A DNA stretch of 64,000 nucleotides from Spartinivicinus marinus (GTDB taxonomy: Bacteria; Pseudomonadota; Gammaproteobacteria; Pseudomonadales; Zooshikellaceae). Within the stretch, counting starts at the first letter, position 1. Each line of letters opens with the position of its first letter. Below the pieces are notes generated by a model. That model made no database searches and was not told where the DNA came from. It worked only from the letters and a program-made list of their open reading frames with translations. The translations under genes and the position numbers were made by a program. The stretch is from positions 6,220,501 to 6,284,500 of the forward strand of contig NZ_JAPJZK010000001.1 of the NCBI RefSeq assembly GCF_026309355.1, given 5' to 3'. Below, one piece after another: positions 7,555 to 16,725 of this stretch.

Positions 7555-9144
7555 TTACTTAGCCTTCAATATTAACGCTGCGCCTTTTTCTGCAATCATA
7601 ATCGTTGCTGCATTAGTATTGGCACTGACTACCCGCGGCATTACCGAGGAATCCATAACCCGCAGTCCATCTATCCCTCTCACCCGTAAATCTGGTCCCA
7701 CGACACTCCACTCGTCGTTTACTGCCCCCATTTTACAAGCCCCTACAGGGTGATAATCGGTTTTTGAAAATTGCTTGGCATATTCCATAATTTGCTGATC
7801 GGTTTTCGCATCAGCCCCTGGCATTACCTCACCTTTTATAAATGGTCTAAATGCTGGTTGCGCCATAATGTCCCTAGCCAATTTAAAGCCTTCAACAGAC
7901 AACCTTCTGTCGTATTCTTCTGCCCAATAATTAGGATCAATGAGTGGTGTATCTGTAAAAGTTGCAGAACGTAACCGCACCGTACCCCGACTTTTTGGAC
8001 GTAATAATGCTGAGTTTAAAGTAACCCCATTACGAATTTGTTTTAACCCATGCTCTAACCCTGAACCGGGCAAAAAGTGAAACTGAATATCCGGCGACCG
8101 TGACGCTTTATCTGCATACCAAAACCCGCCGCCATCACATAAATTCGAAGCCACTGGCCCAGTTTTAAACAGTAAATATTGCAGCCCAGCCCACAGGTTC
8201 ATATACCAGGGTTTATAGCGATCAAAGCTGTAATCACCACTACACTCACTGACCACAAACACATCCATATGATCATGAAAATTCTCACCCACTCCTGGCA
8301 AGTCATGCACAACATCCACGCCGACATTTTTTAAATGATTCGCAGGGCCAATACCGGATAACAACAATAGTTTGGGTGAGCCTACAGCCCCTGAAGTCAC
8401 TAACACTTCCTGCTGGGCCCTGACAGAAAACAGCTGATTACTACCCCGCTGAACATACTGAACCCCTACAGCCCGATCATTTTCTATGAGTATTTTCTTA
8501 ACGGTCGCTTTGGTAATAATGGTGAGGTTCGATCGCTTTAATACAGGCTTTATATAAGCGGCAGCGGCACTACAGCGTTTGCCTGCTCGATTCGTTAGCT
8601 GATAATAGCCAAAGCCTTCCTGTACCGCGCCATTAAAATCAGCTGAAAAGGGAAACCCTGCTTCCTGCGCAGCCCGTACAAACGTGTTGGTTAATGGATG
8701 AGGGACTGGATCAGACACTTGTAACGGCCCACCGACGCCATGAAATCGGTTAACCAAACGAATATTATCTTCGGCCTTCCGAAAATACGGCAGCACTTCA
8801 TCAAAAGACCAACCCTCACAGCCCTCTTCAGCAGCCCATTCATCGTAATCACTAGGATGGCCACGGGTATACACCTGGGCATTAATCGAACTGCCCCCAC
8901 CTAGCACCCGACCTTGGGGATACCACATTTCACGGTTATTCAGATGTTGCTGAGGCACCGTAGAATACCCCCACGTGGCAGTTTCCCCCGTGAGTTTGGC
9001 AAACCCAGCAGGCATATGTATTAAAGGGTGATAATCCGTATTACCAGATTCTAGTAGTAATACCGAAATATCAGGATTGGCGGTTAACCGATTAGCCAGT
9101 ACACAACCCGCCGGTCCTCCACCCGTAATTATGTAATCGTACAT
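7555..9144 (-). CDS. GMC-family FAD oxidoreductase (choline/alcohol dehydrogenase type)
   Basis: A 529-residue flavoprotein of the glucose-methanol-choline family that oxidises an alcohol group. It has the FAD-binding loop GGGPAGCVLANRL (residues 7-19), the GMC signature GGGSSINAQVYTRG near residue 82, and the C-terminal active-site segment DYHPVGACKMG near 464 followed by SANTNAATIMIAEKGA. The His-Asn pair in these two segments is the family catalytic pair. No signal peptide is seen, so it is cytoplasmic, as in the BetA/AlkJ subgroup. It is the last gene of a minus-strand operon with the SDR, a second GMC enzyme and sugar-type ABC permeases. BetA itself is unlikely since no bet genes are nearby. 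Confidence 0.9.
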   Translation of the reverse strand: MYDYIITGGGPAGCVLANRLTANPDISVLLLESGNTDYHPLIHMPAGFAKLTGETATWGYSTVPQQHLNNREMWYPQGRVLGGGSSINAQVYTRGHPSDYDEWAAEEGCEGWSFDEVLPYFRKAEDNIRLVNRFHGVGGPLQVSDPVPHPLTNTFVRAAQEAGFPFSADFNGAVQEGFGYYQLTNRAGKRCSAAAAYIKPVLKRSNLTIITKATVKKILIENDRAVGVQYVQRGSNQLFSVRAQQEVLVTSGAVGSPKLLLLSGIGPANHLKNVGVDVVHDLPGVGENFHDHMDVFVVSECSGDYSFDRYKPWYMNLWAGLQYLLFKTGPVASNLCDGGGFWYADKASRSPDIQFHFLPGSGLEHGLKQIRNGVTLNSALLRPKSRGTVRLRSATFTDTPLIDPNYWAEEYDRRLSVEGFKLARDIMAQPAFRPFIKGEVMPGADAKTDQQIMEYAKQFSKTDYHPVGACKMGAVNDEWSVVGPDLRVRGIDGLRVMDSSVMPRVVSANTNAATIMIAEKGAALILKAK

Positions 9145-9157
9145 CTTTGTTCAAAAC

Positions 9158-9931
9158 CTACAGTCTGTTGATGGATAACCCACCATCTAATTCAATGGCA
9201 CTCCCACTGGCAAATGCCATCTCCCCCCTAGCAAATGGCACCACCGCCCGGCCAATATCATCCGGCACTCCCCAACGCTGTGCAGGCACCAAACCATCCG
9301 CTATTCGTTGGTCATAGCGGCTCGCAACGCCCGCTGTCATACCGGTTTTAATAATGCCTGGCCGCAGCTCAAAAACGCCAATATTGTCACTGCCTAACCT
9401 CAATGCCAGGGCTTTATTCAGCATCGCTAACGCCGCCTTAGACATACAGTAATCCGCTCGCTCTGGTGATGCCATTAGTGCACTAACTGATGAAATACTG
9501 ATAATCGAACGGTAAAACTCACTAGAGGCTTCCAACATCCACTTAGCAACTGCTTGAGATAAAAACAACGTACCCCGCACATTAACCCCCATGACCCGAT
9601 CAAATGACTCCGTCGTTAACTCCAGTAAATCACCCCGACGGAGCGAGCTAATACCTGCATTGTTTACCAGACAATCTAGCCCTCCTCCCCAGTTAATGAC
9701 CCCTTCTAATAAATCATGGTGACTATTCAAGTCCGCAAGATCACTGGGAAAATAGCGTGCTCGGCTGCCTACCGCTTCGCAAGCAGCAATCAACGCTTCA
9801 CAGCGATCACTGGCATTACGCGCCGTAAACGCCACGGCAAATCCAGCCTTTGCTAAATACTCAACAATGGCTTGACCAATCCCCTGGCGGCCACCCGTTA
9901 CTAACGCCACAGGCTGCTTTGTCATTTTCAT
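9158..9931 (-). CDS. SDR-family oxidoreductase (3-oxoacyl-ACP reductase type)
   Basis: A 257-residue classical short-chain dehydrogenase. Visible are the cofactor loop TGGRQGIG (12-19), the NNAG motif (90-93), the catalytic serine in ISSVSA (about 147-148) and the YxxxK pair Y161/K165. No acidic residue follows the second strand clearly (ARNAS), which suggests NADP(H). Its ATG overlaps the TGA of the upstream GMC gene (ATGA), so it is translationally coupled. Most likely it oxidises or reduces a keto-sugar or keto-acid of the pathway; automatic annotation would call it FabG-like. Confidence 0.88.
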   Translation of the reverse strand: MKMTKQPVALVTGGRQGIGQAIVEYLAKAGFAVAFTARNASDRCEALIAACEAVGSRARYFPSDLADLNSHHDLLEGVINWGGGLDCLVNNAGISSLRRGDLLELTTESFDRVMGVNVRGTLFLSQAVAKWMLEASSEFYRSIISISSVSALMASPERADYCMSKAALAMLNKALALRLGSDNIGVFELRPGIIKTGMTAGVASRYDQRIADGLVPAQRWGVPDDIGRAVVPFARGEMAFASGSAIELDGGLSINRL

Positions 9932-11457
9932 CAGTGTATCTCCGTCAGCTTAATATGCTCAGCCACTCGAATAGCCTGAGCCGCAATAGTCAACGCCGGA
10001 TTCACGGCAGCAGAGCTAGGGAAAAAAGAGGCATCTACCACAAACAAATTGTCATGGTCATAGGCTCGACAATAGGGATCTAAAGGTGCAGTGGCCGGAT
10101 CATTGCCCATTCGAACCGTGCCACATTGATGGGAAGGAGTACGTCGATCAAAGGCTTTGGTTAATACAATGGGGAACCCCACCGCTCGCATTAATTGTTT
10201 GGTTTTTTTCACTAACTGCTGGTGAGCAGAAAGATTGCTTTGCTGCCAGTCCAATATAATTTGACCGTTACTACTCACCCGTACTTGGCTATTCGATTGA
10301 GGCAAATCCTCACTCATCACATACCAGTCCACAGAGTGGCGCGCGAGCCAATCCAAAGCGGCTTTCGGCATACGAGGCAACTGGGCTTTCAACATGGTTC
10401 CATCAATTTTGCCCAGCAACTGAATATTCCCCAGCGGCTGGCTGCCATTACCATCAGATAAGTAAAAATCATTGATACCTAGGGTTTTTTGATAGACAGA
10501 ATGATTGGTCTCCAGCGGATTAACAGCCATTAAAGCTGTGCAATTATGATTCATAAAATTGCGCCCTACTTGACCAGAGCGATTGGCCAACCCCTCTGGA
10601 AACTGTTGATCAGCAGAACGCAATAAAATAGCCGCTGAATTTACCGCACCAGCGGCCAACACAAACAACCGGGCAGAGAAATGTTTATGCACTCCCCCCT
10701 GGCACACCTCAACAGATTTGATTTGCTTACCATTAGCCTCGGTATGCAGCCTGGTTACGGTCGTATTAGTCAGCAGACTAATGTTAGGATGGTCTAATAT
10801 CGATTGTAATGCGGCAGATTCTGCATCCAGCTTGCCTGGATTAGTGCCAGGAAAGGCATCCCAAGGGGTTTGCCCCAACGCCAACCAAGCATCAATATCA
10901 ATGGCTAACGGCAAACTGAATGGCTTAGCACCAACGTGTTCAAGCTGACTGCGCAGCTTGGCAATGGTTGGCTCATCTGGAATAGCCGCCCCGACATAGC
11001 CTTTTACACCCGGTGGTTCACAACTGTCTTGCCCTGTCACCCCTTTGACTTGATACAGCGCTTCAGCCTGTTGGTAGTAAGGCGCCAGCGTTTCGTAAGC
11101 AAAGGGCCAAGCGGGCGAAATCCCTTCATCAAATACCAGCTCGCCAAAATCCTCCTGACGAAAGCGCAGCATAACGCCCCCATAAAACTTAGAGTTTCCG
11201 CCAACATTGTAATAATTACCGGGGTTAAAGGGTTTACCAGCACCATCCAACCATTGTTCATTAGGTCGATACACCTCCTCAACAAATATTGCCTGACTAT
11301 CACGGGCCTGAGTTGAGTGAATTAAGGGCGTACCCCGCTCAATTAACAGAATGTTTAAGCCTGTGTCTGCAAGCTGATTTAATAAGGTCGCACCACCCAT
11401 TCCGGAGCCAATAACAATGAGGTCATAATGCTTTTCTGATAAGCCTGCTTTTTTCAT
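9931..11457 (-). CDS. GMC-family FAD oxidoreductase, sugar dehydrogenase-like
   Basis: This 508-residue flavoprotein has the FAD dinucleotide motif GSGMGG (17-22), an NVGGNSKFYGG segment near residue 86, and the C-terminal HQCGTVRMG motif with an NPALTIAAQ ending typical of the GMC C-terminal domain. It belongs to a different branch from the 529-residue enzyme, nearer the large subunits of sugar or gluconate dehydrogenases. No Tat or Sec signal is visible, and no small or cytochrome subunit is adjacent. The gene starts 5 bases after the stop of the upstream permease and overlaps the SDR start, so the order permease-GMC-SDR-GMC is one transcript. Confidence 0.88.
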   Translation of the reverse strand: MKKAGLSEKHYDLIVIGSGMGGATLLNQLADTGLNILLIERGTPLIHSTQARDSQAIFVEEVYRPNEQWLDGAGKPFNPGNYYNVGGNSKFYGGVMLRFRQEDFGELVFDEGISPAWPFAYETLAPYYQQAEALYQVKGVTGQDSCEPPGVKGYVGAAIPDEPTIAKLRSQLEHVGAKPFSLPLAIDIDAWLALGQTPWDAFPGTNPGKLDAESAALQSILDHPNISLLTNTTVTRLHTEANGKQIKSVEVCQGGVHKHFSARLFVLAAGAVNSAAILLRSADQQFPEGLANRSGQVGRNFMNHNCTALMAVNPLETNHSVYQKTLGINDFYLSDGNGSQPLGNIQLLGKIDGTMLKAQLPRMPKAALDWLARHSVDWYVMSEDLPQSNSQVRVSSNGQIILDWQQSNLSAHQQLVKKTKQLMRAVGFPIVLTKAFDRRTPSHQCGTVRMGNDPATAPLDPYCRAYDHDNLFVVDASFFPSSAAVNPALTIAAQAIRVAEHIKLTEIH

Positions 11458-11462
11458 TTTTA

Positions 11463-12344
11463 TTATCCTTTTACTGAACCGGCCATCAAACCTCGAACAA
11501 AGTAACGTCCACCTACCACATACACGAGTAATGTCGGGAGTGCAGCAATAATCGCTGCCGCCATATGGACGTTATACTCTTTTACCCCAGTGGAACTATT
11601 GACCAAATTATTCAATGCCACCGTCATTGGTGCTGCTTCACCAGAAGCAAATGAAGCCCCAAAAATAAAATCATTCCAAATATTGGTAAACTGCCAAATA
11701 ATAGTTACCACAATAATAGGGGCTGAGTTAGGTAATAAAATATAACGAAAAATCTTAAAAAAGCCTGCTCCATCCATGACCGCAGCACGAATTAATTCGT
11801 TGGGGAATGCCTCATAGAAATTGCGAAAAAATAACGTTGTAAAGCCCAGGCCGTATATGACATGCACAAGCACTAAACCTGAAGTACTATTCGCCAAACC
11901 TAACCAACCCAATACCTGAGACATCGGCAACAACACAATTTGAAAAGGAATAAAACAGGCAAATAACATCAAGCCAAAAATAATCTGGTGCCCTTTGAAA
12001 CGCCATTTAGTTAAAACATAACCATTTAATGCACCTAAAAAAGTTGAGATGAGTACAGCAGGCACCACCATTTTGAGGCTATTCCAGAAATAACCGTTGA
12101 TACCACCACAGTCTAAACCTAAACAGGCAGACTGCCAGGCTTTCAACCAAGGTTCAAAGGTAATCTCCAAAGGCAACGCCATCATATTGCCAGTACGTAC
12201 TTCATCCAACGATTTAAACGACGTGACTACCATGACAAACAATGGTGCTAAATAAATAACTGCCATGATAATCAGCACACTGTAAATTAATGCACGCCAC
12301 AAGCGGGCTGTTTTTAAACCATGTTGCTGGGAGTTATTGCTCAT
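11463..12344 (-). CDS. Sugar ABC transporter permease, GtsC/MalG-like
   Basis: A 293-residue inner-membrane permease with about six hydrophobic helices and the ABC permease EAA-type loop (EAFPNELIRAAVMDGAGF, about 178-195). It resembles the GtsC permease of the Pseudomonas glucose/mannose importer, including the GLDCGGINGYFWNS segment near residue 76. It overlaps the upstream permease by 4 bases (ATGA). Together with that partner and the binding protein it forms a CUT1-type sugar importer. The ATPase gene expected next in gts-like operons is missing; GMC oxidoreductase genes follow instead. Confidence 0.9.
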   Translation of the reverse strand: MSNNSQQHGLKTARLWRALIYSVLIIMAVIYLAPLFVMVVTSFKSLDEVRTGNMMALPLEITFEPWLKAWQSACLGLDCGGINGYFWNSLKMVVPAVLISTFLGALNGYVLTKWRFKGHQIIFGLMLFACFIPFQIVLLPMSQVLGWLGLANSTSGLVLVHVIYGLGFTTLFFRNFYEAFPNELIRAAVMDGAGFFKIFRYILLPNSAPIIVVTIIWQFTNIWNDFIFGASFASGEAAPMTVALNNLVNSSTGVKEYNVHMAAAIIAALPTLLVYVVGGRYFVRGLMAGSVKG

Positions 12345-13249
12345 TTTTTGCTCCCTTTTAATTCTGAATATAAATAAGGCACGATAATCGCTGCGACCGT
12401 AATCAACATGAATACTGCACTACTGGCCCCTACGCCAATTTGGTTGCGGGTAAACGAATAGGAATACATAAAAGTCGCAGGTAAAGCAGTAGCATTACCA
12501 GGCCCACCTCCTGTTAACGCTATTACCAAATCAAAACTTTTAATGGCTAAATGCACCAACACAATCAGTGCACTCATAAAAACCGGCCCTAACTGTGGGA
12601 TAATAATGCGTGTGTATATTTTCCAAGTAGGCGCTCCATCAATCTGCGCGGCATGCAAAATTTCATTATCAATTCCCCTCAGCCCTGCTAAAAACATGGC
12701 CATAACAAATCCCGATGCTTGCCATACCCCTGCGATGACGACCGTATAAATAGCCATATCAGGATCAATTAACCAGTTAAATTCGAAGCTTTCAAAACCC
12801 CACTCTTGCATAGTGCGTTCTAACCCCAACCCCGGGTTTAAAAACCATTTCCAAGCCGTACCAGTGACAATAAAACTAAGCGCCATCGGGTATAAATACA
12901 GTGTACGTAACCCACCTTCTAAACGGATTTTTTGATCTAATAAAATGGCCAGCAACAACCCAATCGCCAAGCATAAAACAATATATAAAACTCCAAAAAT
13001 CAATAAATTATCCAGAGCTGTTTGCCAGGTCAGGGTATTCCAAAGCCGTTCCCATTGCTCAGTCCCAACCCACTCATAATTGGGTAACATGCGGGAAGCG
13101 CTGAAAGATAAATAAACCGTCCAAATGATAAAGCCATACACAAAGAGCAGTATGATGCTAAAAGACGGTGCTAATACCAATTTTGGCAGCTGTGTTTGTA
13201 GCCAGGCAATGGCTTTATCAGCAGGTTTGGGGTTGCTTGAATTTTTCAT
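12341..13249 (-). CDS. Sugar ABC transporter permease, GtsB/MalF-like
   Basis: A 302-residue membrane protein with six predicted helices, the first at about 27-48, and a binding-protein-dependent permease loop (GLRGIDNEILHAAQIDGA, about 189-206). It pairs with the following GtsC-like permease to form the membrane channel. It lies 253 bases after the binding-protein gene; the gap holds a palindromic repeat that could lower expression of the permeases relative to the binding protein. Confidence 0.9.
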   Translation of the reverse strand: MKNSSNPKPADKAIAWLQTQLPKLVLAPSFSIILLFVYGFIIWTVYLSFSASRMLPNYEWVGTEQWERLWNTLTWQTALDNLLIFGVLYIVLCLAIGLLLAILLDQKIRLEGGLRTLYLYPMALSFIVTGTAWKWFLNPGLGLERTMQEWGFESFEFNWLIDPDMAIYTVVIAGVWQASGFVMAMFLAGLRGIDNEILHAAQIDGAPTWKIYTRIIIPQLGPVFMSALIVLVHLAIKSFDLVIALTGGGPGNATALPATFMYSYSFTRNQIGVGASSAVFMLITVAAIIVPYLYSELKGSKK

Positions 13250-13329
13250 ATTATTAAAAATCCCACTCCTAATAATGCATTTTTTCTAACAGCTTCACGA
13301 AAGGGGGCTGAAAATAAATTTATTTTTAT

Positions 13330-13503
13330 TATACCCAAAGCGTAGGTTTTTTAGGGGAGACCACTGAGCGATGAAGTCCCATGAGCCTATTGAAATAGGT
13401 GACTGGGATGAAGACAGTTTAATGCGCCTGCATAAACTGCATTCACACCTTCCATGGTGTTCAGTGACGGTAACAAACCCTAAAAATCATTCGTGATGGG
13501 TAT
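13330..13503. repeat. Palindromic element, family B, long copy
   Basis: The element begins with TATACCCAAAGCGTAGG and TTTTTTAGG and ends with CCTAAAAATCATTCG and GGGTATTA, forming imperfect inverted ends. Its interior is longer than in other copies, with an inserted pair of CATAAACTGCATTCAC-like arms. It sits in the 253-base gap between the ABC binding-protein and permease genes. Confidence 0.7.
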
Positions 13504-14756
13504 TAAGAGGCATTTTTAACGGATGAAACCAGTGCCTTAACTGCTTCTTCCGAAGAAAACTCTCCATTAAAATGGGCAGTAATCACATCATAAAAAGCAC
13601 TTTTTATTGCTGCTGGTGCTGCATGTCCATGGGCTAAGCTTCCTACTAAACTGTTTTTATTAACGGCTTCTTTTAAATCAGCAATGGCTTTTTTTCCACA
13701 ATCGTCAAAACGCTCACCCGAAATATCCGTTCTAGCAGGTACAGAACCTTTGACTTTATTAAAAATAATTTGAAACTCTAGTGAAAGCACTGCTTTTGCC
13801 ATTTGTTGTTGAGCCTGCTGGTGGGCTTTATCCACTTTGAACATGGTAAATTGATCAGCATTAAAGGTGATTGCACCTTGACTACCGGGCGTTCTAAAAC
13901 AAACAAAATCTTTACCCGGTTGCTTGCCTGCACTCAGAAACTCGCCTTTGGCCCAATCCCCCATCATTTGAAAAGCCGCTTTACCCTTAATCACCATGGC
14001 TGATGCTAAATTCCAATCTCGGCCAGGGTAATTTTTATCCACAAAACCCCGTAACTGGGCCATACGATCGAAAACCCGTTTCATGGTGTCTGAGCTGAGT
14101 GCTGTAGGATCAAGCTCAATTAATGCTTTTCGATAAAAATCGACTCCACCTGTCGCCAATACCACACCATCAAATACTGTGGCATCCTGCCATGCTTGAC
14201 CACCATGAGCTAACGCCACATAGCCAGCTTTTTTAGCCTTTTTCATCGCCAAAATTAGATCGTTCCAATTTTTAGGCACACCAACGCCAATTTTGTCCAG
14301 TACCGCCTTATTCCCCCACACCCAGTTAGTCGAATGAACATTTACTGGCACTGAAATCCATTTCCCCTGATATTTCGAAAACTGCTGTAATGCACTGGGA
14401 ACCACTTTATCCCAGCCTTCTTGTTTGGCTACTTGATTTAAATTAGCCACCACACCTTGATCACCCCAGTCTTGGATATCAAACCCAAGCATTTGCACCG
14501 CAGTCGGCGACTGCCCTGATAATACCCGAGCCCGTAATACGGTCATGGCATTACTACCACCACCGCCAGCGACTGGTGTATCTTTCCAGCCAACGCCTTG
14601 TTTAGCCAAAGACTGTTTTAGCTCACCCAGCGCCTTCGCTTCACCTCCTGAAGTCCACCAGTGCATCACTTCCACATCGGCCGCCTGAGCACCACTGATT
14701 AAAGCTACTGATAACGCTAATCCACTGATTGTTTTTTTAGTCATTATTTTCATCAC
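13503..14756 (-). CDS. Sugar ABC transporter substrate-binding protein, GtsA-like
   Basis: A 417-residue periplasmic protein that captures the substrate of the importer. It has a Sec signal peptide with cleavage after about residue 25 (AQA-AD) and the mature start [13 protein letters not shown], typical of CUT1 family 1 sugar-binding proteins such as GtsA/GltB for glucose and mannose. It is the first gene of the minus-strand operon with two permeases, two GMC enzymes and an SDR. An 18-bp sequence identical to a promoter operator (14253-14270) is embedded in its coding sequence. The substrate is inferred as a hexose-like sugar or polyol. Confidence 0.9.
   Translation of the reverse strand: MMKIMTKKTISGLALSVALISGAQAADVEVMHWWTSGGEAKALGELKQSLAKQGVGWKDTPVAGGGGSNAMTVLRARVLSGQSPTAVQMLGFDIQDWGDQGVVANLNQVAKQEGWDKVVPSALQQFSKYQGKWISVPVNVHSTNWVWGNKAVLDKIGVGVPKNWNDLILAMKKAKKAGYVALAHGGQAWQDATVFDGVVLATGGVDFYRKALIELDPTALSSDTMKRVFDRMAQLRGFVDKNYPGRDWNLASAMVIKGKAAFQMMGDWAKGEFLSAGKQPGKDFVCFRTPGSQGAITFNADQFTMFKVDKAHQQAQQQMAKAVLSLEFQIIFNKVKGSVPARTDISGERFDDCGKKAIADLKEAVNKNSLVGSLAHGHAAPAAIKSAFYDVITAHFNGEFSSEEAVKALVSSVKNAS
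14253..14270. promoter_or_regulatory. Operator-like 18-mer inside the binding-protein gene
   Basis: AATTAGATCGTTCCAATT is identical over all 18 bases to the site at 20622-20639. Here it encodes NWNDLI on the minus strand, about 490 bases after the start codon of the ABC binding-protein gene. It is either an intragenic binding site of the LacI-type regulator or a coincidence forced by coding; there is no good -35/-10 pair beside it. Confidence 0.5.
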
Positions 14757-14850
14757 TCACTCCACTCCTAATACACTCCTACTGATTTGGTACTGCTATA
14801 TACACTTCATTCAAAGGACTAGATGTACTTAAACAGGACCAAAAGCTTAT

Positions 14851-14964
14851 GGATATGGGGTGACAGGAGATTCTGTCGCTAAGGCATGGATGCCTTTTTA
14901 GCTCTTGATGGGCCAAGGAGGGCCCTTCAAGAGCGGCAGGCGAATGTCCTGTTATTCCATATCA
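14851..14964. repeat. 114-bp palindromic element, family A copy 2
   Basis: The same length and design as the copy at 4762-4875: left end GGATATGGGGTGACAGG, right end CCTGTTATTCCATATCA, and an inner GCTCTTGA / TCAAGAGC stem. It lies in the 395-base gap between the aldehyde dehydrogenase gene and the ABC binding-protein gene. That gap otherwise holds only a second palindrome (15000-15095); no convincing operator was found in it. Confidence 0.8.
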
Positions 14965-14999
14965 AACACCTAAGCTCTAATTACATATCCTAACTTTAA

Positions 15000-15095
15000 G
15001 GCTGCATAAGCAGTACAGAGCACGCAGCGAGTCCATCCCTGGGATGCTCTAATCGGCATCCATGCCTCATAAGGCTCTATACTGCTTATCCAGCC
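15000..15095. repeat. 96-bp palindromic element, family C
   Basis: Inverted ends of about 22 bases (GGCTGCATAAGCAGTACAGA and its partner TACTGCTTATCCAGCC) pair with only a few mismatches. The interior holds a second inverted repeat around GCATCCATGCC. Only this full copy was seen in the window. It follows family A copy 2 by 35 bases. Confidence 0.65.
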
Positions 15096-15151
15096 TTCCA
15101 AATTTCTGTTCAGAGTTCTTTAACTTCATTTTTTAAAAGCCAAATCACCCA

Positions 15152-16720
15152 CTACCTCGGTAACCACCAACTGGTTCTTGGCCCCATATGCATTTGAATC
15201 GTTTTCAACTCGGTAAACTCCTCTATCCCATATTTACCTAACTCCCGTCCTTGCCCACTCTCCTTATAACCACCAAACGGCAGTTCTGGATAACCACTCA
15301 TCCAGGTATTCAGCCAAACCGTACCTGCTTTCACTCGACGACCAATAGCCAGACAATTATCAATATTGGCGCTCCATACCCCAGCGGATAAACCAAATAA
15401 GCAGTTATTGGCAGTCTCAATAGCCTCTTCCAGATCACTAAAGGTCAGTACAGATAATACCGGGCCAAAGATTTCTTCATTGGCTACGGCCATCTCCGGG
15501 GTTACATCCGTCAATACAGTGGGTGCCATATAGAAACCACCCGTGCCTTGGGTTTGCCCACCTAAGCTAACTGTGGCACCCGCTTGTTCAGCGCCTTGAA
15601 CATAATCAGTGACTTTTTGTAAATGGTCAGCTGAAATAATCGCCCCTACCTTAGTTGCTTCACATAAAGGATCGCCCACTGGTACCTGCCGGCTTTTAGC
15701 AATAACTGCTTTGGTAAATGCATCAGCTATAGATTCATGGACCAAAATACGAGAGCCACTGTTACAACACTCCCCCGCATTGAAGTAAATCCCAAATACC
15801 ACAGCATCCACCGCTGCTTCCCAGTCACAGTCGGGGAAGATTATCTGTGGGTTTTTCCCCCCCAGCTCCAGCGACACCTTTTTCAGTGTGCCTGCTGCTG
15901 CCGCACTAATTGCTTTGCCCACTCCTGTTGAACCGGTAAATGAGACCATATCTACCATTGGGTGGGTGGTTAAAGTTGGGCCTATTTCAGGGCCCTCTCC
16001 TACAACCATATTCACTACCCCTGCGGGCAGACCGACTGCTTGCAGAATCTCACCTAACACTAACGTCGTTGCCGAGGTCAGCTCACTGGGTTTAACCACA
16101 CAAGTACAACCCGCCGCCAACGCAAATGGTAACTTCTGACTGACAATTAACAGGGGAAAATTCCAGGGAGTAATGATGCTCACTACCCCGATCGGTTCAC
16201 GAAGCACCATGGCTAGCATGTCCTGGCCCAGTTGATTGTGACTGTCACCATGCAGACTTCTCGCTGAAACCGCTGCATAACGCCAAAGTTCGGCAGCCCA
16301 TGCCACTTCATCTCTTGCCTGACGAATGGGTTTGCCTGATTCCAACACCTCTAAGACAGCCAACTCTTGTTGCCGAGCCATCATCTGGTCAGCGACTTGA
16401 TTCAGTAATTTAGCCCGCTCAGCCCCAGAAATAGTTGACCATGAACCTTGGTCAAAGGCGTGTCGAGCCGCTTGAATAGCGGCTTCCGCATCCACCACTG
16501 AGGCTTTGGCATACTCAGCAACCACTAAATCATAAGCAGGGCTTACCCTACTCAACTGACTGCCATCAGATGAGGCTTGCCATTTACCATTAATCAATAA
16601 TTGACCTTTAAATGGCTCAGTGGGGATGTCCACCACTCGGTTTCCCTCAACCCAGTTGACTGCTGACAGCTGACTTAATCTCTCATTAGATGATTGGTTG
16701 AATGATTGCTGATCAGTCAT
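15152..16720 (-). CDS. NAD(P)-dependent aldehyde dehydrogenase
   Basis: A 522-residue enzyme of the aldehyde dehydrogenase superfamily, oxidising an aldehyde to its acid with NAD(P). Visible are the cofactor segment TPWNFPL near 178, the catalytic glutamate in LELGGKNP near 285, the catalytic cysteine C319 in NAGECCNSG, and the EEIFGPV motif near residue 417. It is about 25 residues longer than the family norm because of its N-terminal extension. It starts 5 bases after the enoyl-CoA hydratase stop and is the last gene of the operon driven from 20439-20468. It probably supplies the acid that the CoA-transferase activates. Confidence 0.9.
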   Translation of the reverse strand: MTDQQSFNQSSNERLSQLSAVNWVEGNRVVDIPTEPFKGQLLINGKWQASSDGSQLSRVSPAYDLVVAEYAKASVVDAEAAIQAARHAFDQGSWSTISGAERAKLLNQVADQMMARQQELAVLEVLESGKPIRQARDEVAWAAELWRYAAVSARSLHGDSHNQLGQDMLAMVLREPIGVVSIITPWNFPLLIVSQKLPFALAAGCTCVVKPSELTSATTLVLGEILQAVGLPAGVVNMVVGEGPEIGPTLTTHPMVDMVSFTGSTGVGKAISAAAAGTLKKVSLELGGKNPQIIFPDCDWEAAVDAVVFGIYFNAGECCNSGSRILVHESIADAFTKAVIAKSRQVPVGDPLCEATKVGAIISADHLQKVTDYVQGAEQAGATVSLGGQTQGTGGFYMAPTVLTDVTPEMAVANEEIFGPVLSVLTFSDLEEAIETANNCLFGLSAGVWSANIDNCLAIGRRVKAGTVWLNTWMSGYPELPFGGYKESGQGRELGKYGIEEFTELKTIQMHMGPRTSWWLPR

Positions 16721-16725
16721 TAGGA

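Noticed and set aside
7555-9144. BetA choline dehydrogenase
   Set aside because: The motifs are generic to GMC enzymes and no betB, betI or choline transporter is nearby; the operon belongs to a sugar-type transporter.
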